64,000 nt of DNA from CBDFHJ01 sp965247635 (lineage in GTDB: Bacteria > Chloroflexota > Dehalococcoidia > Lucifugimonadales > Australimonadaceae), in NCBI GenBank assembly GCA_965247635.1, contig CBDFHJ010000010.1, positions 496,001-560,000 on the forward strand, given 5' to 3'. Position numbers and translations under genes: made by a program. Below the pieces are notes generated by a model. That model saw only the letters and a program-made list of their open reading frames with translations, had not been told where the DNA came from and searched no databases. Of this stretch, positions 51,087 through 59,264 are shown piece after piece. Within the stretch, counting starts at the first letter, position 1; the number at the start of each line of letters is the position of its first letter.

Positions 51087-52218
51087 TCCAGGTCCGCGGG
51101 CCGCCTACGTGTACGCCCCCGCCATGTCCCAGCACGTCCTGCGAGACGACCACCCCATGCGTCCCATGCGTCTTCAGCTTGCCTACGAGCTGCTGGACTC
51201 GCTCGGTGCGTTTCAACTGGCGGAGTCGCTGTTGGTGAACCCCAGGCCCGCGACGGAGGAGGAGCTGCTCACCTCTCACGACGCGGGGTACGTGGAGGCG
51301 GTGCGCCGCTTCAGCGCGGGCGGATCGCGCGGTGACGCGGCCCGCTACGGGTTCTCCGACTTGGGTGACAACCCAATCTACGGCGGCATGTACGATGCGG
51401 CGGCCCTGGCCACCGGCGCCTCGGTCCAGGCCGCGGAGCTGGTCGCCGAGGGACGCGTCCAGGCTGCGTTCAATCCTTCCGGTGGGCTGCACCATGCCAT
51501 GGCCTCCAACGCCTCCGGCTTCTGCGTGTTCAACGACCCAGTGGTGGCGATAAACACGCTGCGGCGGCGCGGCCTCCGGGTGGCCTACGTGGACATCGAC
51601 GCCCACCACGGCGATGGCGTGCAGGCCGCTTTCTACGACGATCCGAACGTATTGACCGTCTCCATCCACGAGAGCGGACGGTACTTGTTCCCGGGCACTG
51701 GCGACGTGGAAGAGGTGGGCGTTGGAGCGGGCGAGGGCTACGCCATCAACCTGCCGCTGCTTCCGTATACGGGCGACGACGTGTACGTGGAGGCGTTTGA
51801 CGCGCTGGTCCCGCCGCTGCTTGAGGCGTTTCAGCCCGACGTGCTGGCCACCCAGCTGGGGATCGATACCCATTTCAAGGACCCGCTGACCCACCTGGCC
51901 CTGACCAGCCAAGGCTACCTTCAGGTTGTTGAACGGCTGGGAGGCATGGGGTATCCGTGGCTCGCCTTTGGCGGTGGCGGGTACTACCTCAGCGCCGTGG
52001 CCCGCTGCTGGGCTTTGGCCTACGGGGTAATGCTCGGCCACCAATGGCCCGGCAAACTGCCCCCTGCTGCGCCCGAGGCCCTGGACGGCAGCACGCGGCT
52101 CCACGATGAGGGCGCGCCGTCCGAGAACGACGCGCTCCAGCGCCAGGCCCGAGAGTTTGCCTACGCCGGCGTCCAGGCGCTCCGTCGCACCAAGCTGCTG
52201 ACGGCTCGTAAACCCTGA
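51076..52218 (+). CDS. Histone deacetylase-fold deacetylase (AcuC-like)
   Basis: A 380-residue zinc-dependent deacetylase. The catalytic features are in order: NPSGGLHHAMASNASGFCVF NDP (His pair), VAYVDIDAHHGDGVQAAFYD (Asp and His metal ligands), QLGIDTHFKDPLTHL (second Asp ligand) and FGGGGYYL. AcuC-type enzymes deacetylate proteins such as acetyl-CoA synthetase; other members act on acetylpolyamines. ATG 51076 lies inside the end of the Mut7-C gene, in keeping with translational coupling. The longer upstream frame is a shadow of that gene. Confidence 0.92.
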   Translation: MAASPGPRAAYVYAPAMSQHVLRDDHPMRPMRLQLAYELLDSLGAFQLAESLLVNPRPATEEELLTSHDAGYVEAVRRFSAGGSRGDAARYGFSDLGDNPIYGGMYDAAALATGASVQAAELVAEGRVQAAFNPSGGLHHAMASNASGFCVFNDPVVAINTLRRRGLRVAYVDIDAHHGDGVQAAFYDDPNVLTVSIHESGRYLFPGTGDVEEVGVGAGEGYAINLPLLPYTGDDVYVEAFDALVPPLLEAFQPDVLATQLGIDTHFKDPLTHLALTSQGYLQVVERLGGMGYPWLAFGGGGYYLSAVARCWALAYGVMLGHQWPGKLPPAAPEALDGSTRLHDEGAPSENDALQRQAREFAYAGVQALRRTKLLTARKP

Positions 52219-52320
52219 GGCGGAACGCGCTATCTGGGCATCGCTGAAGCCCAAGGAGGAGTAGGGTCAATGGAGAAGGTGAACGTCCCGGATACGGCGT
52301 ATCTACGTGCCGCCGCGGGT

Positions 52321-52854
52321 TCACGGTTCGCGTCGGTGTGGACTGCCAAGATCGAAGGGAGGAGGTAACGGAAGACCAAAGCGCTCGTGCAGCGCCATAA
52401 CGTCCCGAAAGTCATTCTCACCTGGCTCGTATCCAGTGTGCGAGCTTATTTGAAATTCAGCCGTGCAGCAGGCCACCTGCCTGCCAAGCACAGTCCCCGT
52501 TCCATCTAGGCACCCAACCGGGTACCCGAGACCGTTCGGTCCGTAGGTCTCTATCCCCCGGCCGTCATACCTCACCGAAGACAAGTCGACAAGGTGAACG
52601 TCTACCTCGTGACTGTCGCTATCTGAGACAACGAAGTTGGTGGGTGTTCCACCTTCGACGAGCCGGAACCCGGCCGCTTCCGTCACTTGCATGAAGCGAG
52701 TTACGGCATCGTGCTTGAGCGCAATATCGAGGTCGTTGTGAGGCCGAGTCTGCTCTCCAAGCAACGCATCTACCCCCCACCCACCGTCGAGCCAAACGTT
52801 GATACTCGCCTCTTGCAGCAGGTCAAGGACGCGCAGGACGTCATCGGAGGTCAT
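52321..52854 (-). CDS. Nucleotidyltransferase (aminoglycoside/lincosamide NTase-like)
   Basis: A 177-residue protein with the nucleotidyltransferase core WLDGGWGVDALLGEQTRPHN DLDIAL near the N-terminus, where the DLD supplies metal ligands, and a third acidic position in VDVHLVDL. It resembles the LinB/AadA2''-like family that adenylylates antibiotics, but resistance cannot be claimed. The GC content is lower than in flanking genes. There is no ribosome binding site; a TATAAT lies 12 bp upstream, so translation may be leaderless from ATG 52854 or GTG 52857. Confidence 0.75.
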   Translation of the reverse strand: MTSDDVLRVLDLLQEASINVWLDGGWGVDALLGEQTRPHNDLDIALKHDAVTRFMQVTEAAGFRLVEGGTPTNFVVSDSDSHEVDVHLVDLSSVRYDGRGIETYGPNGLGYPVGCLDGTGTVLGRQVACCTAEFQISSHTGYEPGENDFRDVMALHERFGLPLPPPFDLGSPHRREP

Positions 52855-52866
52855 CACGATGGGCAA

Positions 52867-52872
52867 ATTATA
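52867..52872 (-). promoter_or_regulatory. TATAAT -10 element, likely leaderless transcript
   Basis: A perfect -10 hexamer on the minus strand ends 12 nt before the ATG of the nucleotidyltransferase gene, putting the transcription start at or within a few bases of the start codon. The -35 region is weak. Confidence 0.45.
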
Positions 52873-52986
52873 GCTTGACCGCGTTGACCAGCGTCCACGC
52901 CGCCTGCTAGCATCGCAATCCAAGACGAACGTCTGACCGTCCCTGGCCTGCCTACCGGCCAATTTCCCGAAGGAGGAGTGGAAGAG

Positions 52987-53814
52987 ATGGCGACTACCCA
53001 AGTTTCCGTTGCACCGGCTACCGAGAAGCTCGCTCAGCTGCACGACGTGAAGGCCAGGTACCTGGAGGCTGGCGAGGGCTATCCCACCATCCTTATCCAT
53101 GGCGTCGGCTTCACCAGCGGCGCCGAGGGGTGGCTCCCCGCCATCCGTGCTGGCTTCGCCGATGAGCTCCACGTCGTCGCGCTCGATAACATCGGCTGGG
53201 GCAAGGGTGACCGGCCGACCTTCGACTACTCCCTCGCCTACTTTGCCGACTTCATTCGCGAGCTGCAGGATGCCCTGGGCTTTTCGAAGACCAACATCGT
53301 CGGCCACTCTTTGGGCGGGTGGATTTCGGCTATCTTCGCCTACGAGAGCCCCGAACGTGTCAACAAGCTAGTCCTGGACAGCGCCGCCGGGCTTAACGCC
53401 ACCCCTCCGGCAACGGTCTCCAATTTCGAGCCGCCCACCGAGGAGCAGGTTCGCGAGCAGACCAAGTCCAGCTTCCGGGACCCTAAGGACCAGGAGGAAC
53501 AGGCGGCGTTCAGGTGGCAGAACGTTAATCAACCAAACGCCGCGGAGGCCTATCGGCAGATTACCAAGCACCTTTCCGACACCACTTGGCGGAGCCGCTA
53601 TCATCTGGGGCGGCGCCTGAGCAAGATCAGCGCGCCCACGCTGGTGAACTGGGGGAGCATCGGCAACCCGCTCTTCCCGCCGGCGTCGGGCGAGGAGATG
53701 GCGGCTGCTATCCCTGGTGCGAAGCTAAACATCATCGAGGGCTGTGGGCACTTCGTGCCCATGGAGAAACCCAAAGAGTGGGCCCAAGTGGTCAGCGAGT
53801 TTCTGCTGAGCTAG
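52987..53814 (+). CDS. Alpha/beta hydrolase
   Basis: A 275-residue alpha/beta-hydrolase. The oxyanion motif is LIHGVGFTSG, the nucleophile elbow GHSLGGW contains Ser108, and the catalytic His255 lies in EGCGHFVPMEKPKEW. The acid is likely the Asp/Glu after strand 6, where APTLVNWGSIGNPLFPP lacks the usual GxxD, so the acid position is unclear. Substrate unknown; the fold suits esterases and C-C hydrolases. ATG 52987 follows GAAGGAGGAG; GTG 52978 overlaps that signal. It is monocistronic and divergent from the nucleotidyltransferase gene. Confidence 0.9.
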   Translation: MATTQVSVAPATEKLAQLHDVKARYLEAGEGYPTILIHGVGFTSGAEGWLPAIRAGFADELHVVALDNIGWGKGDRPTFDYSLAYFADFIRELQDALGFSKTNIVGHSLGGWISAIFAYESPERVNKLVLDSAAGLNATPPATVSNFEPPTEEQVREQTKSSFRDPKDQEEQAAFRWQNVNQPNAAEAYRQITKHLSDTTWRSRYHLGRRLSKISAPTLVNWGSIGNPLFPPASGEEMAAAIPGAKLNIIEGCGHFVPMEKPKEWAQVVSEFLLS

Positions 53815-53839
53815 GGGTAAACCCGGCTGCCCGCTCGCA

Positions 53840-54140
53840 GTGGGGGTGTACCCCACCCCAAGGTTGCTTTACCCGCCCTCCCGCCCCGTACGACGTCTGT
53901 GGGCGCTCGACCTAGGGCGTTTGGCTCGCCCAAGCGGCGATAGGGGAGGGTTGGGAGGGTAAATAGCACAAACGCTCGCACTCTAAGGCGAATCGCTACT
54001 ACGGCAAGCACTCTACGTGGCTGTTCCCACCCACCCCCCTTCGCCAGGCTCAGGGTGAACTCCGTGCTGTTTCGGCTACCGGTGAGGAGAAGCACGAAAG
54101 CCCCCGAAAAGGGAAGTGGCGACCTCACAATCCGGCTTAA
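53840..54140. repeat. Repeat-rich intergenic stretch
   Basis: The gap 53815-54197 has no gene. It contains GGGGTGTACCCCACCCC near 53845, an inverted pair of CCCTCCC-type blocks (TTTACCCGCCCTCCC near 53870 and GGGAGGGTAAA near 53955), the 13-mer TTCCCACCCACCC at 54024-54036 shared with 9762, and a TTCGCCAGGCTCAGG arm at about 54040. Confidence 0.5.
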
Positions 54141-54197
54141 AATTGGGAGGGTAGCAAAGACGCTCGCTGAGAAGGATGACCTGGAAAGGAATAACAG

Positions 54198-54899
54198 ATG
54201 GCGATACAGACATATCCTGAGGTAGGCGACACCCTCCCGTCGGTGGCGCTGCCCGACGTGCACGGCCGGACCGTTGATCTGACAGCGTATCGGGGCAGGA
54301 AGCTCCTCCTCTTCATGTGGGCGTCCTGGTGAGCCTGCCGGGCGCAACTGCCAGTCTGGCAGGAACTGTACGCGGAGCTGCGGTCGAAGGGCGTGGATCT
54401 GGTGGCGGTGGCCATCGACGCTCAGGGTGCCACTCAGGCCAAACCGTTCGTGGACCGGGCGAACGCCGAGTTTCCGTGTTTGGTGGACGAAGAGGGCAGG
54501 CTGGGGCAGCTCTTGGGCTTCAAGGCCATCCCCAACGGCGTGCTCATCGATGAAGCAGGAGTAATCCGCTACAAGAAGTTCGGTGGGTTTGACATCCGGC
54601 GGGCGGAGACGCGGCGGCTGGTGGAGGAGTGGGCGGCTGGTGCTGATATAGGCCGCGAGCTGGCCAGCCAGAGTGTGGCACCCTCGGCGCAGGCCTTTGA
54701 GCTGTTCGAGCGAGGGTTGGCCCTGTACAAGGGAGGTAAGGCCGAGGAAGCCACGGAGCTGTGGCGCCAGGCCGTGGCGCTGGACCCCGAGAACTACGTT
54801 ATCCGCAAGCAGCTGTGGGCGGTGGAGAACCCGGAGCGGTTCTACGACGGCGAGATCGACACCGCCTGGCAGCGAGAGCAGATGGCCCAGGGCCGCTAG
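54198..54899 (+). CDS. Candidate selenoprotein: redoxin with U-x-C motif and TPR-like tail
   Basis: One 234-codon frame runs from ATG 54198 (GAAAGGA 7 nt upstream) to TAG 54899, broken only by TGA 54330-54332 at codon 45. The first part, IQTYPEVGDTLPSVALPDVH then LLLFMWASW, is a TlpA/AhpC-TSA redoxin start; TGA falls exactly at the redox Cys position, giving W-U-A-C-R followed by AQLPVWQELYAEL. The rest of the fold continues in frame (VDAQGATQAKPFVDRANAEF, FKAIPNGVLIDEAGV with the cis-Pro), then a TPR-like helix pair (FELFERGLALYKGGKAEEAT). A hairpin starts 15 nt after the TGA. The likely role is thiol/selenol redox chemistry. A Cys-to-stop mutation is the alternative. Confidence 0.75.
54348..54362 (+). 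promoter_or_regulatory. Putative bacterial SECIS hairpin
   Basis: CTGCC and GGCAG pair around the loop AGTCT (or CTGCCA/TGGCAG around GTC), beginning 15 nt after the in-frame TGA. Bacterial SECIS elements are small stem-loops 3' of UGA with a GU in the apical loop bound by SelB; stem, spacing and the GTCT loop resemble the E. coli fdhF element. Confidence 0.6.
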
Positions 54900-54948
54900 C
54901 CCTGCCGAGTCATTCGTCCCGCTGACTCCCGTGGTGGGCTTCGTAAGC

Positions 54949-55117
54949 CGTCATTCTGAGCCCCGATGCAATCGGGACGAAGAATCGCGCTCCTAAGGGG
55001 GACGGAAGGCGAGATTCCTCACTCCGCCTGCGGCGGGCTCGGAATGACAGGGGGGAGGGACAGAAGACGAGATTCCTCGTCCGCCTCACTCCGCCTGTGG
55101 CGGGGCTCGGAATGACA
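54949..55117. repeat. Class A repeat cluster
   Basis: A left arm CGTCATTCTGAGCCCCGATG ... GACGAAGAATC is followed by two successive right arms, each of the form GAGATTCCTC ... GCTCGGAATGACAG (ending about 55049 and 55117). It lies between the candidate selenoprotein and the dnaK stop. Confidence 0.7.
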
Positions 55118-55153
55118 GTGAGGCCGGTTCGCAATAACGGGAACGTGCCTGGG

Positions 55154-57064
55154 CTAAACCCCGCGGTACTCGCCCTCCACCGTGTCCTCGGGCTTGCTCT
55201 CCGCATCGTCTTCAGCGTCGGGTGGGGGCGCTTCGCCGTCGGTGGATGGGGTGGACGACGCTTCGGCCCCCTGGTACATGGCCTCGCCGATCTTGGTGAC
55301 GGCGGCGTTCAGCGCTTCGCTCGCGGTGTGAATCTGGGCGATGTCGCCGCTGTCCAAGACCTGGCGCACCGCGGCCACCTTCTCCTCCACCTCCTGCTTG
55401 ATCTCATCGCTGATTTTGTCGCCGTGCTCGCGCAGGCTCTTCTCGGCGCTGTAGGCCAGAGAGTCGGCCTGGTTGCGCGCCTCCACCAGCTCCCGGCGCT
55501 GGCGGTCCTCGTCGGCGTGGGCGTCCGCCTCTTTCACCAGCCGCTCCACCTCTTCCTTGGAGAGGCCTGAGCTAGCGGTGATGGTGATGCGTTGCTCCTT
55601 GCCCGTGGCGCGGTCCTTGGCGGAGACGTTGAGGATGCCGTTGGCGTCGATGTCGAAGGTCACTTCGATCTGCGGAGTGCCTCGAGGCGACGGCGGGACG
55701 CCGTCCAGAGAGAACCGGCCGATGGTCTTATTTTCGGGCGCCATGGAGCGCTCGCCCTGCAGCACGTGGACCTCCACGCTCGTCTGGCCGTCGGCGGCGG
55801 TGGTGAACACCTCGCTCTTCGACGTGGGGATGGTGGTGTTCCGATTGATGAGAGGCGTCATCACGCTACCCAAGGTCTCGATGCCCAACGTGAGCGGCGT
55901 CACGTCCAGGAGCAGGATGTCCTTCACTTCGCCTTGCAGCACGCCGGCCTGGATGGCGGCGCCCACCGCCACCACCTCGTCGGGGTTGACCCCTTTGTGA
56001 GGCTCCTTGCCGAACAGGGTCTTGACCCTGTTGATGACGGCGGGCATCCGGGTCATACCCCCTACCATCACAACCTCGTCTATGGCGGAGTCAACGATGC
56101 CGGCGTCCGCCAGCGCCTGCTTTACCGGCTCGACTGTCCGCTCGACAAGGTCGTCCACCAGCTGCTCCAGCTTGGCGCGACTCAGGGTCAGGTTCAGGTG
56201 CTTTGGGCCAGAGGCATCAGCGGTAACGAAGGGCAGATTTATCTCCGTCTCCATCACGCTGGAAAGCTCTACCTTGGCCTTCTCCGCGGCCTCCTTCAGG
56301 CGCTGTAGCGCCATCCGGTCTTGGCGCAGGTCAATGCCCTGGTCGCGCAGGAACTCCTGGGCCATCCAGTCGATGATGCGCTGGTCAAAATCGTCGCCAC
56401 CGAGGTGGGTATCGCCGTTGGTAGACTTGACTTCGAAGACGCCTTCGCCGATGTGCAGGATGGAGATGTCGAAGGTGCCGCCGCCAAGGTCGTAGACTGC
56501 AATGGTCTCGTCGGATTTTTTGTCCAACCCGTACGCCAGCGACGCGGCCGTGGGCTCGTTGATGATCCGCAGCACCTCCAGGCCGGCGATGGTGCCCGCG
56601 TCCTTGGTCGCCTGCCGTTGGCTGTCGTTGAAGTACGCGGGCACGGTGATGACCGCCTGCCGGACCGGCTCGCCGAGCTTCGCCTCAGCGTCCGCGCGTA
56701 TCTTCTGAAGCACCATGGCCGAGACCTCGGGTGGAGAGTAGGTCTGGTCCCCCATTGTCACAACCAGGTCGCCGTTCTTCCCCTCAGATACGGAGTAGCC
56801 GATCTCTTTCAGCTCGTTCGCCACCTCGCTGAACTTTCGCCCCATGAATCGCTTGATGGAGTAGACCGTGTTTTGAGGGTTGGTGACGGCTTGGCGCTTG
56901 GCCACCTGGCCAACGTAGCGCTCGCCAGACTTGGGGTTCACGGCCACGACGGATGGCGTAGTCCGGCCTCCCTCGTTATTTTCCAGCACCGTGGGCTCGC
57001 CGCCTTCCATGGCGGCTACACAGGAGTTGGTCGTGCCCAAGTCGATGCCGATGACCTTGGCCAT
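55154..57064 (-). CDS. dnaK: Chaperone DnaK (Hsp70)
   Basis: A 636-residue Hsp70. It begins VIGIDLGTTNSCVAAMEGGE, has IINEPTAASLAYG, AVYDLGGGTFDISIL and VVMVGGMTRMPAVI in the ATPase domain, the linker DILLLDVTPLTLGIE and a beta-sandwich plus lid, ending in an acidic tail (PPPDAEDDAESKPEDTVEGE). The large loop of Gram-negative DnaK (about residues 80-100) appears present. It is the last gene of hspR-grpE-dnaK; no dnaJ follows within the window. GGAGGACC precedes ATG 57064. Confidence 0.97.
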   Translation of the reverse strand: MAKVIGIDLGTTNSCVAAMEGGEPTVLENNEGGRTTPSVVAVNPKSGERYVGQVAKRQAVTNPQNTVYSIKRFMGRKFSEVANELKEIGYSVSEGKNGDLVVTMGDQTYSPPEVSAMVLQKIRADAEAKLGEPVRQAVITVPAYFNDSQRQATKDAGTIAGLEVLRIINEPTAASLAYGLDKKSDETIAVYDLGGGTFDISILHIGEGVFEVKSTNGDTHLGGDDFDQRIIDWMAQEFLRDQGIDLRQDRMALQRLKEAAEKAKVELSSVMETEINLPFVTADASGPKHLNLTLSRAKLEQLVDDLVERTVEPVKQALADAGIVDSAIDEVVMVGGMTRMPAVINRVKTLFGKEPHKGVNPDEVVAVGAAIQAGVLQGEVKDILLLDVTPLTLGIETLGSVMTPLINRNTTIPTSKSEVFTTAADGQTSVEVHVLQGERSMAPENKTIGRFSLDGVPPSPRGTPQIEVTFDIDANGILNVSAKDRATGKEQRITITASSGLSKEEVERLVKEADAHADEDRQRRELVEARNQADSLAYSAEKSLREHGDKISDEIKQEVEEKVAAVRQVLDSGDIAQIHTASEALNAAVTKIGEAMYQGAEASSTPSTDGEAPPPDAEDDAESKPEDTVEGEYRGV

Positions 57065-57136
57065 GGTGGTCCTCCTTAGTCGTTACTCGTTACATCGGTC
57101 GTGCGTATGGTGAGCAGCCCTGGGGCGCTCGCCATC

Positions 57137-57736
57137 CTACGCACCACGCTGCTCCTCCTGGGACTGAGCCAAGACGACCTGCGCCGGACGGAGTACACGA
57201 TTGGCGGTGCGATAGCCCGGGCGTATGGTGCTTAGCACGCACCCTTGGGGGTACGCATCGGACGGCTCGAAGTAGACCGCCTCATGCTCCGCTGGGTCGA
57301 AGGAAGTCCCCGGCTCCGGACTGAAGGCCGTTACGCCTTCGCCATCCATGATGCTTTGCAGCTTGCGCCAGACCATATGGACCCCCTCGCTCCATGTCGA
57401 AGGAGCGTCCGACGGCAGGTGGTCCGCCGCCCGTTGGAAGTCGTCGAGGACCGGCAGTAACCGCACGAGCAGCTGGTTGGTGGCGCTTTGGGCGAGCGAT
57501 TGACGCTCCTCATCCATACGCCGCCGGAAGTTGATAAGGTCCGCCTGGGCCCGCTGGGCCATCGCCCTGAACTGGTCCCGCTCCCGGGCGACCTCCTCCA
57601 GTTGCTCCTCGGGCAAGACCTCGGCGCTTGAGGCAGCTTCGGCGGTGGCCTCGTTCTGAGGGTCTAAGGCGCCGTTTGCCGCATCTTGCGCCTGGTCACT
57701 GTGGTCTGCCTGCATCTCTCGGTCTTCGTCGTACAT
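57137..57736 (-). CDS. grpE: Nucleotide exchange factor GrpE
   Basis: A 199-residue GrpE: an acidic, Gln/Asp-rich disordered N-terminus, a long coiled-coil helix (LEEVARERDQFRAMAQRAQA DLINFRRRM) and the C-terminal beta domain (DPAEHEAVYFEPSDAYPQGC VLSTIRPGYRTANRVLRPAQ V). It releases ADP from DnaK. ATG 57736 follows AGGGAAGAG; ATG 57715 is possible. It lies 72 bp upstream of dnaK. Confidence 0.94.
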   Translation of the reverse strand: MYDEDREMQADHSDQAQDAANGALDPQNEATAEAASSAEVLPEEQLEEVARERDQFRAMAQRAQADLINFRRRMDEERQSLAQSATNQLLVRLLPVLDDFQRAADHLPSDAPSTWSEGVHMVWRKLQSIMDGEGVTAFSPEPGTSFDPAEHEAVYFEPSDAYPQGCVLSTIRPGYRTANRVLRPAQVVLAQSQEEQRGA

Positions 57737-57812
57737 CGCTCTTCCCTGGGCCGTTTGCACTCGGCTCCCGCGCTCAGCACACCGCGGCAGCCGCGCTTGG
57801 TTTAGGGCTCCG

Positions 57813-58289
57813 TTAGCGTCGTTGAATAGTATCTAGAATTGACTGCAGCTCAGCACGAAGCCCATCCCAGGCGGTGTCGCGGGTCGCAGAGAGGACCTGC
57901 CGGAAGGAGGTGAGCCGACGCATCATGCTCATGACCAGCTCGACACCCGCCAGGTTGAGGCCCACCTCGTCGACGAGGTGCTTGATGATGCGGAGCTCCC
58001 CGACGTCTCGCTCCGAGTAGAGCCGGAGCATCCCGATGGTCCTGGCCGGCTGGATGAGGCCGACCCGTTCGTACTTTCGAAGGGTCTGGGGGTGCATGTT
58101 TAGGATTCGCGCGGCCACGCTGATAATGTAAAGGCCCTCCTGCTCCAGCGGCTCCTCCGTCGATGGCTGGCTCTGCAGGTGCCCGGGCCTTGGGGTGGTT
58201 TGTCGCTCTTCTGGTGACGGTGGTGGAAGCACGTCGCCTAGGAAACGACGGGAGCGCTGGTCTGTACCGGTATGCGGGCCTTGCGTCAT
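57813..58289 (-). CDS. hspR: HspR-type MerR-family heat-shock repressor
   Basis: A 158-residue MerR-family regulator. After a Pro-rich N-terminus, the winged helix reads LYIISVAARILNMHPQTLRK YERVGLIQPARTIGMLRLYS ERDVGELRII, then a dimerisation helix (LVDEVGLNLAGVELVMSMMR). The HPQTLRKYERxGLxxPxRT signature is HspR. HspR represses dnaK operons, with DnaK as co-repressor in Streptomyces. Here it is the first gene of hspR-grpE-dnaK. ATG 58289 follows GGACGGAGGG. Confidence 0.92.
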   Translation of the reverse strand: MTQGPHTGTDQRSRRFLGDVLPPPSPEERQTTPRPGHLQSQPSTEEPLEQEGLYIISVAARILNMHPQTLRKYERVGLIQPARTIGMLRLYSERDVGELRIIKHLVDEVGLNLAGVELVMSMMRRLTSFRQVLSATRDTAWDGLRAELQSILDTIQRR

Positions 58290-58350
58290 CGCTACCCTCC
58301 GTCCCGTGACAGGTGTCACGGCTAGGTTGCACCTACCGCGTTAGTCACCT

Positions 58351-58379
58351 AGGATAGAACTTGATATAATGTATGTCAA
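58351..58379 (-). promoter_or_regulatory. Promoter of the hspR-grpE-dnaK operon
   Basis: On the minus strand TTGACA (58374-58379), 17 bp, TATCCT (58351-58356), about 60 bp upstream of hspR. It is a near-consensus housekeeping promoter. Confidence 0.65.
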
Positions 58380-58380
58380 C
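58360..58380. promoter_or_regulatory. HAIR-like HspR operator
   Basis: CTTGATA-N7-TGTCAAC matches the layout of HAIR (CTTGAGT-N7-ACTCAAG) exactly in spacing, and the core TTGA/TCAA of each half. It overlaps the -35 box of the operon promoter, the expected place for repression. Confidence 0.6.
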
Positions 58381-58519
58381 CTATATACTACAATGCCGCG
58401 ATGGCGCGATTGCACCCGATTGCGCTGCCGGTGCATCCAATAGGCAGCGATGAAACCAAGGACAATCGCGGTGCGTAGAAAACGGTCACAGGAGGTAACA
58501 GGGGAAGGAGGTGATGGGG

Positions 58520-58702
58520 ATGATTCTATTCAAGGCTTGTCCACGTTGTAGTGGGGACCTCAAGGTGGAGTCCGACATGTACGGTCCCTACGTAGAGTGC
58601 TTCCAGTGTGGGCACATGGCTGATTACGAAGAGCAGCCCGTTTCCGCCACGACGGCCATTGGCGGTGACGAACCGGGGAAGACCACGACTGCTGCTGCGT
58701 AA
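58520..58702 (+). CDS. Small zinc-ribbon protein
   Basis: A 60-residue protein with one C4 zinc ribbon (KACPRCSGDLKVESDMYGPY and ECFQCGHMADY) and a Thr/Ala-rich tail. Its job is unknown; similar one-ribbon proteins are common in Chloroflexota. GGAAGGAGG is placed 8 nt before ATG 58520, which decides the start over ATG 58514. It is monocistronic with a strong terminator. Confidence 0.82.
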   Translation: MILFKACPRCSGDLKVESDMYGPYVECFQCGHMADYEEQPVSATTAIGGDEPGKTTTAAA

Positions 58703-58723
58703 AACACCGTTCTAGCAGTTGGT

Positions 58724-58752
58724 CCAAGGCCCCCGCTAGTCGGGGGCCTTGG
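58724..58752 (+). terminator. Terminator after the zinc-ribbon gene
   Basis: CCAAGGCCCCC pairs perfectly with GGGGGCCTTGG around GCTAGTC, followed by TGTTTT. It sits 22 bp after the stop codon and may also serve the convergent ccm operon. Confidence 0.88.
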
Positions 58753-58778
58753 TGTTTTCGATGGCTTTTCCGCCACGC

Positions 58779-59258
58779 CTACGGGCGCGCCTTGGCGCCA
58801 GACGCCGGAGTGATCCGTAGCCGCTTGGGAACGGCCGCCGTCGCGGGCCGGGACAGCCATCGGATCACGTCTTGGCAGAGGCGCTCCGTATCTAGCCCCA
58901 TGAAGGCGGGACGGAACGAGTCAAGATAGAGAAGGCTATCGATGGCCAGCCGCCGGGCGCTGGCGCCCTTGCCGCGATGCGCCTGCTCGAAGCCCGCGGT
59001 GAGCTTTGCCATGGCCAGGTAGAAGAGTCGAATCGGGTATTCGGTGGCAAGCCACAGCGCCTCCCAGCTTTCGTGGCTATCGAAAAAACGGCGGGAGTTG
59101 AAGTAGTCAACCGCCTGATGAAGCCCCGGCGGCGGCCAGAGCTGGAGCCGTTTGCCGGTCGCGGTGCCCTGGCGTTGAAGGTAGCTCAGCCACTCCTGGT
59201 CCAGCGCGGGCCGCCCTCCAGGGACATGAACCTGCTCAGGTTGGGGACCGAGTGGCAT
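58779..59258 (-). CDS. DUF309 protein
   Basis: A 159-residue helical protein of the DUF309 family: AVDYFNSRRFFDSHESWEAL W, then FYLAMAKLTAGFEQAHRGKG and LLYLDSFRPAFMGLD. The HExxE/W-type segment (DSHESWEALW) is the family signature; its function is unknown. It lies 6 bp downstream of ccmE, so it is probably part of the ccm transcript. Confidence 0.88.
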   Translation of the reverse strand: MPLGPQPEQVHVPGGRPALDQEWLSYLQRQGTATGKRLQLWPPPGLHQAVDYFNSRRFFDSHESWEALWLATEYPIRLFYLAMAKLTAGFEQAHRGKGASARRLAIDSLLYLDSFRPAFMGLDTERLCQDVIRWLSRPATAAVPKRLRITPASGAKARP

Positions 59259-59264
59259 TGCTGG

